Source of the DNA: Deltaproteobacteria bacterium
GTDB taxonomy: Bacteria > Desulfobacterota > Desulfobulbia > Desulfobulbales > Desulfocapsaceae
NCBI GenBank assembly: GCA_002747825.1
Contig: PDQQ01000012.1
Span: 1-64,000 of the forward strand
DNA length: 64,000 nucleotides
Direction: 5' to 3'
Part shown: positions 58,263 to 64,000 of the stretch, piece by piece
How the letters are laid out: each line of letters opens with the position of its first letter
Position numbering within the stretch: the stretch's first letter is position 1
Notes under the pieces: generated by a model
Databases searched by the model: none
Told to the model about the DNA's origin: nothing
What the model saw: the letters and a program-made list of their open reading frames with translations, nothing else
Made by a program: the position numbers and the translations under genes

Positions 58263-59111
58263 TCAAGAGCAGAAGAGGTCAGGAGTCCTATTCCGGCTTT
58301 TCAAGATCTTTTTACGACAGACAACAATAAGACGCGATGCCTGCTGGTGGTAGGGAGTACCCTGGAAATCCTGGTAGTGATGCTGTACAGAAAAACCTGC
58401 AGCCTCAAATAAAGAGAGCCAATGGCTGCCTTGAAAACCCGATACTGTGTAGCATCTCCTATAATCTTCTCTCTGTTTTCGAGGAGAAGAAGGCCGTGGT
58501 CTATAACGTTCTTCTACCTGTATTGTTTCACTGCTCGAATCATAGGTCTTGCGTATTTCCTTGATCAGCCTTCCGCCGGCTGTATCGTCAAATATCTGGA
58601 ACTGGAAGGTCTTCTTTTTCGAGATAAGCGCTCTTTTTGATGGGGTAAAAATCTGGGCAAGCAGCAGTCCGTCTTTTTGCAGGTATTTTTGGCAGCCCCG
58701 AAGACAGCGGAGGATGTCGGAGCGGCCGGTCAGAAGATTGAGGGTATTGTAGGGAATGATAACAGTGGTAAAGGCCCTGGAAAAATGGAGATCCCGCATA
58801 TCCATCTTTACAAAACGCAGGCCCGGCAGCAGCTGTTTTTCGGCCCTATGCAGGGCTGCCTCTGAGATATCAATCCCTGTCAGCTCGACCCTTTTATGGG
58901 CGGCGAGATAGCGGCTTACACGTCCAGAACCGCAGCCCAGCTCAAGGATGTGATCTCTCTCTTCTACAAAGGACGCATAGAACTCCGCATCTTCTTTGTA
59001 GAGTTGCATCTCAATATCGTAATACTGTACAGCCAGATCCTGCGGCAGGGGGCTGAGGCGTTCTGCAGGCTCGTTGTCGTAGCCGGACTCAATATCGATA
59101 TGATCTGACAT
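58263..59111 (-). CDS. Class I SAM-dependent methyltransferase
   Basis: DHILELGCGSGRVSRYLAAHKRVELTGIDISEAALHRAEK. Confidence 0.9.
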   Translation of the reverse strand: MSDHIDIESGYDNEPAERLSPLPQDLAVQYYDIEMQLYKEDAEFYASFVEERDHILELGCGSGRVSRYLAAHKRVELTGIDISEAALHRAEKQLLPGLRFVKMDMRDLHFSRAFTTVIIPYNTLNLLTGRSDILRCLRGCQKYLQKDGLLLAQIFTPSKRALISKKKTFQFQIFDDTAGGRLIKEIRKTYDSSSETIQVEERYRPRPSSPRKQREDYRRCYTVSGFQGSHWLSLFEAAGFSVQHHYQDFQGTPYHQQASRLIVVCRKKILKSRNRTPDLFCS

Positions 59112-59152
59112 CCTCTGCCCTATTGAGTCCGGTCGAGGGGGAGCCTCATCTC

Positions 59153-60352
59153 TCAGCTGTCACTGCCGTCAACGAGCGCCTTGCCAATCCGCCGGCCCAT
59201 CTCTGTGCATTGTTCGATCTTCTCTGCATCGGGAACATACTTGAGCTTGAGTCCGTCTTCTATGCGCTCTACCTTCATATCATCGAGAATGGAGTTTAGA
59301 ATACCAACAGCCTCACCGCTCCAGCCAAAGGAGCCGAAGGCTGCTCCCAGCTTGCCTGCCGGTTTCAGGCCCTTCATATACATAATAAAACCGGCCATTC
59401 TCGGCAAGATCCCGTTGTTTAAGGTCGAAGATCCGAGAACAAGGGCCTTGGCCTCAAGAACATCGGTCATAATATCACTTCTATGTGTATAACGAAGGTT
59501 ACAGAGCTTGGCGCCGGCACCTTGTTCAAGGATGCCTTCGTAGATTGCCTGGGCCATACTCTCGGTTGAGTGCCACATCGAGTCGTAAATGATCAGGGCT
59601 TTGGGCTCTGCCTGGTTGCTGCTCCATCTCTCGTAGGCGGCGAGTATGGTATCAATGTTGCTGCGCCAGATGACCCCGTGGTCGGGTGCAATCATCTTGA
59701 TATCAAGGTTCATCTCGGCAACAGAGGCCAGAAGCTTTTTGATCAGCGGCGAGAACAGATAGAGAATATTGGCGTAATATTTTCTTGCCTCCAGCATAAC
59801 AAGACCCAGGTCGACCTCGTCGTCAAAACGTTCACAGGTCGCCAGATGCTCGCCAAAGGCGTCACTGGAAAAAAGGATCCCGTCTTCTTTCAGGAAGCTG
59901 AACATAGAATCGGGCCAGTGCAGCATCCTTGTCTCAATGAATTGTAATGTTCGTTTGCCAAGGGATAGCTCACTCCCTGTTTTTACCACCTCATAGGGCC
60001 AGTCTGGTTGGTGAAAGTGATCGACAAGGGCCTTCTGCCCCATTGGTGAGCAAATAATCTTTTCCGGTTGTATACGTTCAATCACCTCGGGAAGAGATCC
60101 TGAATGGTCCATCTCAACGTGGTTGACAACAATATAGTCAATCTTTTCTGGATCTATTATCTTGCTGATATTGTTGATAAGTTTATCAAGATGTGTGCGT
60201 TTGACTGTATCAAAAAGGGTCACTTTTTCGTCAATGACCAAAAAGGCGTTATAGGTGGTCCCCCTGTTGGTCGAGTAGCCATGAAAGTCTCTGACGTTCC
60301 AGTCAATTGCTCCTACCCAGTATACCCCTGCCGCAAGTTCGTTATTGCTCAT
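59153..60352 (-). CDS. A-type flavoprotein / flavodiiron protein (FprA-like)
   Basis: VVNHVEMDHSGSLPEVIE...LHWPDSMFSFLKEDGILFSSDAFGEH...APDHGVIWR; flavodoxin domain IYDSMWHSTESMAQAI. Confidence 0.95.
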   Translation of the reverse strand: MSNNELAAGVYWVGAIDWNVRDFHGYSTNRGTTYNAFLVIDEKVTLFDTVKRTHLDKLINNISKIIDPEKIDYIVVNHVEMDHSGSLPEVIERIQPEKIICSPMGQKALVDHFHQPDWPYEVVKTGSELSLGKRTLQFIETRMLHWPDSMFSFLKEDGILFSSDAFGEHLATCERFDDEVDLGLVMLEARKYYANILYLFSPLIKKLLASVAEMNLDIKMIAPDHGVIWRSNIDTILAAYERWSSNQAEPKALIIYDSMWHSTESMAQAIYEGILEQGAGAKLCNLRYTHRSDIMTDVLEAKALVLGSSTLNNGILPRMAGFIMYMKGLKPAGKLGAAFGSFGWSGEAVGILNSILDDMKVERIEDGLKLKYVPDAEKIEQCTEMGRRIGKALVDGSDS

Positions 60353-60636
60353 ATAACACTCCGTCTGTTTGTAGAAAAACTGTATCTGATGGCCCGTTGT
60401 CCTGTTTGCCAGTCGTGCCTTTTTTGCTGAGAAAAATCCACCACATCATAAAGGACAGTGACAACTATTACAAGAGATGGATGAAGATGTCTTGAATATA
60501 TTGTGAAGATGAATAAAAATGGTTACCTTGGCCACGGGTTAAACGTAATAGAGTCGTAGCAGTCTCCTGTTTTCTGGCCTCAGTTTCTGTTGTTTCGTCT
60601 GTGTGCCACTGGTTCTGAGTTTTCCTGCCCTGGGGG

Positions 60637-60879
60637 ATGAGACAGCAGATGGTTGACAACGGTACAAACCACAAATATCCCTCGATTGACCTTCTGCACT
60701 GCTCAAAATGTCTGGGATGTGTTGAAATAGCGCCGACGGTCTTCGACTATAACGAGGCCTTGGGGGTGATGGAGGTGCTTGAGCTGCCCCTTTATCCTGT
60801 TTCTCTGGTTGATGAGGCCATAAAAAACTGCCCAAGGGACTGTATAGGCTGGGTTGCACAGGACAAAACGCTGGATTAA
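60637..60879 (+). CDS. Small single-cluster [4Fe-4S] ferredoxin
   Basis: [22 protein letters not shown]...[12 protein letters not shown]. Confidence 0.75.
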   Translation: MRQQMVDNGTNHKYPSIDLLHCSKCLGCVEIAPTVFDYNEALGVMEVLELPLYPVSLVDEAIKNCPRDCIGWVAQDKTLD

Positions 60880-60944
60880 GCGATCGCCTTCTCTGTAGAG
60901 AAATTCCGGAAGATGGCGCGTCGCTTTCGAGAGTTGAGTGTTGT

Positions 60945-62963
60945 ATGGAAAAACCCTTTCAAATCAAATCACCCTTTCAGCCTTCCGGTGACCAGCCACA
61001 GGCCATTGAGGCCTTGTCTGCCGGTATTCTGAGGGGTGATACAAGCCAGGTTCTGCTTGGGGTAACCGGCTCGGGCAAGACCTTTACCATGGCCCAGGTT
61101 GTACAAAAGGTGCAGCGTCCGACCCTGGTCATTGCTCCGAACAAGACGCTGGCAGCACAGCTGTTTAGCGAATTCAAAGGGTTGTTTCCCGATAATGCGG
61201 TGGAATATTTTGTCTCCTACTATGACTATTATCAGCCGGAGGCCTATGTTCCCCAGACTGACAGCTATATTGAAAAGGATTCTTCGATAAACGATGCAAT
61301 CGATAAAATGCGGCACTCGGCAACCCGCTCCCTGTTGACCAGAAGAGATGTTCTGATCGTTGCCTCGGTCTCCTGTATCTATGGCCTAGGCTCTCCTGAT
61401 GAATACAAGAACATGCATCTCTTTCTCAAGGTGGGGGAGGACTACCCGCCGGAAGAGGTGCAGCGCAGGCTGGTGTTCATGCAGTACGAGAGAAATGATA
61501 TCTCCTTTCACAGGGGCACCTTTCGCTCAAGAGGGGACACCATTGATATCTTTCCAGTCCACGAGGAAACCCTTTCGGTCAGGGTCGAGTTCTTTGGTGA
61601 AACCATTGATAACATTACTATTGTAGATCCTCTCCGCGGGGTGGTCTACGAGACCCTGGATGAGTACACTGTTTTTCCGGGCAGCCATTTTGTCACCTCA
61701 AAGGATCGATTGAAAACCGCGGTGCAGTCGATAAAAGAGGAGCTTGCAGAGCGTTTGGATACACTCACCCGCGAACAACGGCTTTTGGAGGCCCAGAGGC
61801 TTGATCAGCGGACCATGTTTGACCTGGAGATGATGCTGGAACTTGGCTACTGTACAGGTATCGAAAATTACAGTCGTCATCTTACCGGAAAACAGCCGGG
61901 CAGTCCCCCTCCAAACCTTCTTGATTATTTTGCCGAAGACTATCTCCTGTTCATTGATGAGAGTCATATTGCCATAGGTCAGCTCAACGGCATGTACAAC
62001 GGAGACCGTTCCCGCAAGCAGACCCTTGTCGATTATGGATTCCGCCTGCCCTCGGCGTTGGATAATCGCCCTCTGCGCTTTGATGAATTCTGCGAGCGTA
62101 TCAATCAGGTGATCTATGTCTCTGCCACCCCGGGCCCCTACGAACTGGAACAGACCGGAGGGCAGATTGTTGAGCAGGTGATCCGTCCCACCGGACTTCT
62201 GGACCCGAGAATCGAGGTTCGTCCGGCGACCACCCAGGTTGATGATTTACTCGAGGAGATACGGGTACGAACGGATAGGGGTGAGGCGGTTCTGGTGACA
62301 ACCCTTACCAAAAGGATGGCCGAAGATCTTACCGAATATTATGAAAATCTTGGCGTCAAGGTGCGTTATCTGCACTCCGATATCAAGACCCTTGAACGCG
62401 TAGCCCTCGTTCGTGATCTGCGCAAAGGCGATTTTAATGTCCTTATCGGTATCAATCTGTTGCGCGAAGGCCTTGATATCCCTGAAGTGTCACTGGTTGC
62501 GATCCTCGATGCCGACAAGGAGGGTTTTTTGCGCAGCGAGCGCTCTCTGGTGCAGACCTGCGGGCGCGCGGCCCGTAATGCCCGGGGGCTTGTTATCATG
62601 TATGCGGACAGCGTTACCGGTTCCATGGACTATACGATAACCGAAACCAGGCGCAGGCGTTCGTTGCAGCAGGCCTACAACAAAGAGCATGGTATCGTTC
62701 CCCGGACCATTGTTTCTGTGGTAAAAGATACAATGCAGCAACATCTGCAGGATACCGGCTATGCGCTGCAAGACCAGGAACAGTGCCTGCCTGAGGTTGC
62801 CGAAGAGATGCCGGTTTTTCATTCCATTGAGGATCTTGATCGGCAGATAACTCTACTCGAGAAGGAGATGCAGGAGGCGGCAAAAGATCTGGCCTTTGAA
62901 AAGGCCGCGGAGCTGCGTGACCGCATCAAGCAGATGCGTTTGTTGGAGATAGAAATAGGATGA
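60945..62963 (+). CDS. uvrB: Excinuclease ABC subunit B
   Basis: [17 protein letters not shown]...[27 protein letters not shown]...[23 protein letters not shown]...UVR motif [12 protein letters not shown]. Confidence 0.98.
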   Translation: MEKPFQIKSPFQPSGDQPQAIEALSAGILRGDTSQVLLGVTGSGKTFTMAQVVQKVQRPTLVIAPNKTLAAQLFSEFKGLFPDNAVEYFVSYYDYYQPEAYVPQTDSYIEKDSSINDAIDKMRHSATRSLLTRRDVLIVASVSCIYGLGSPDEYKNMHLFLKVGEDYPPEEVQRRLVFMQYERNDISFHRGTFRSRGDTIDIFPVHEETLSVRVEFFGETIDNITIVDPLRGVVYETLDEYTVFPGSHFVTSKDRLKTAVQSIKEELAERLDTLTREQRLLEAQRLDQRTMFDLEMMLELGYCTGIENYSRHLTGKQPGSPPPNLLDYFAEDYLLFIDESHIAIGQLNGMYNGDRSRKQTLVDYGFRLPSALDNRPLRFDEFCERINQVIYVSATPGPYELEQTGGQIVEQVIRPTGLLDPRIEVRPATTQVDDLLEEIRVRTDRGEAVLVTTLTKRMAEDLTEYYENLGVKVRYLHSDIKTLERVALVRDLRKGDFNVLIGINLLREGLDIPEVSLVAILDADKEGFLRSERSLVQTCGRAARNARGLVIMYADSVTGSMDYTITETRRRRSLQQAYNKEHGIVPRTIVSVVKDTMQQHLQDTGYALQDQEQCLPEVAEEMPVFHSIEDLDRQITLLEKEMQEAAKDLAFEKAAELRDRIKQMRLLEIEIG

Positions 62964-63643
62964 GTGATCAGAACAAACAGCGTTTTCTACCTGTTCTGCT
63001 GGCAAAACTTACCGCCTGGCTGATTCGTATTTGGTTTGCCACCTTCCGGCTGAGCCTGCATTATGACAAGACAAACGAAGCCTTTGTCAGGGCCAGAGAT
63101 GGAGAGACGGCGATCGCCTCTTTTTGGCATTACTCGTTTCTGTTTTTCTTCTATTTTTTTCGACATCGTACTGCCACGGTGATGATAAGCACAAGCCGGG
63201 ATGGAGGGTATATCGCTCGTGTGGCCGAGGAGTTTGGCTATGTCTGTGTCCGGGGCTCGAGAAATCGCGGGGGTGTTCGGGCTTTGGCCGGTATTTTACG
63301 AAGTGTTCGCGATGGCAGGAGTGCGGCCATGGTTGCCGATGGTTCACAGGGGCCGGCAAGAAAGGCCCAGCCTGGAGCCCTGCTTGTTGCCTCTAAAACC
63401 GGTCATCCGGTCATCCCTATGGCCTGGGCGGCTTCGCACTGTCTGACCTTTAACTCGTGGGATACAACCGCCATCCCTCTGCCGTTTGCCCGGGTTGATG
63501 TACGCTTTGGCAGCCCCATCTATCTGCCAAAAGATCTTGATGATCGGCAACTGGAAAGCTATAGACAGATGCTCGAAGATGAGATAAATGCTCTGTATGC
63601 AGCGGCCTGGGCTCGTTTTGGGAAACAATCCCATGAGGAGTGA
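62960..63643 (+). CDS. DUF374 / lysophospholipid acyltransferase family protein
   Basis: [16 protein letters not shown]...[35 protein letters not shown]...[30 protein letters not shown]. Confidence 0.88.
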   Translation: MSDQNKQRFLPVLLAKLTAWLIRIWFATFRLSLHYDKTNEAFVRARDGETAIASFWHYSFLFFFYFFRHRTATVMISTSRDGGYIARVAEEFGYVCVRGSRNRGGVRALAGILRSVRDGRSAAMVADGSQGPARKAQPGALLVASKTGHPVIPMAWAASHCLTFNSWDTTAIPLPFARVDVRFGSPIYLPKDLDDRQLESYRQMLEDEINALYAAAWARFGKQSHEE

Positions 63644-63688
63644 GCGGTGTCTTCGGTCGCTGACAGATAACAACGGGAAAATCATTGT

Positions 63689-64000
63689 ATGGGGCAAACG
63701 CGAGGAGTTGTCATAGCGGGTATTTCCGGCGGATCGGGGAAGAGTGTTGTTGCCGTGGGGCTGGCTGCCGCGCTTCGTCGGGCCCAATTCAGGGTCCAGC
63801 CGTTTAAGAAGGGCCCGGATTATATTGATGCCGGCTGGTTGCAGCTTGCCTCGGCGGGTACCTGTTACAATCTTGACCCGTATCTTATGTCCCGTGAGGC
63901 GATCGAGTCCTCTTTTGCAAGACGGGCTTGTGGTGCCGATTATGTAATCGTTGAGGGAAATCGGGGCCTGTTTGATGGCGTCAATCTCAAGGGCGGCTAC
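63689..64000 (+). CDS. Cobyrinate a,c-diamide synthase (CbiA/CobB family), truncated by window end
   Basis: ATG at 63689, frame open to the window end: MGQTRGVVIAGISGGSGKSVVAVGLAAALRRAQFRVQPFKKGPDYIDAGWLQLASAGTCYNLDPYLM...YVIVEGNRGLFDGV; not listed in the supplied ORF track. Confidence 0.85.
   Translation, partial: MGQTRGVVIAGISGGSGKSVVAVGLAAALRRAQFRVQPFKKGPDYIDAGWLQLASAGTCYNLDPYLMSREAIESSFARRACGADYVIVEGNRGLFDGVNLKGGY

Overview
The window is chromosomal DNA from what looks like a deltaproteobacterial (Desulfobacterota / Desulfobulbaceae-like) genome. That placement is inferred from gene content, not computed. I support about 57 CDSs from the translations; I saw no rRNA, tRNA or CRISPR array. 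Main blocks: (1) 1-13.8 kb, a type I secretion locus: a 2730-aa protein with an N-terminal DUF2235/Tle1-like hydrolase motif and cadherin-like repeats, followed by HlyB-, HlyD-, HlyC (acyltransferase)- and TolC-like genes; (2) an MFS transporter with a His-rich tail; (3) pxpABC (5-oxoprolinase) and a TRAP transporter, with an AT-rich segment between them that has the boundary and attC-like signatures of a single integron gene cassette; (4) a cluster of PNPOx-, GyrI-, ClbS/DfsB- and AraC-like genes; (5) a CoA-transferase/GNAT fusion divergent from sucCD; (6) rnd and mlaEFDC; (7) an rpmF-plsX-fabH-[acyl-CoA dehydrogenase-etfBA]-fabG-acpP-fabF-rpiB-nrdR-ribD block; (8) an orphan ParB-like gene, HU/IHF, pilC, a PxxKW protein, yggS and tatD; (9) a roadblock/MglA GTPase/acidic multi-repeat protein operon; (10) an epd-like dehydrogenase, a methyltransferase, a flavodiiron protein, a ferredoxin, uvrB, a DUF374 acyltransferase and a truncated cobyrinate a,c-diamide synthase. 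The strongest leads for a second look are the putative integron cassette (about 18065-18850), the acyltransferase-linked secreted hydrolase/adhesin, and the roadblock-MglA operon with its uncharacterised acidic partner. All family calls are from motif recognition; no database search was run.
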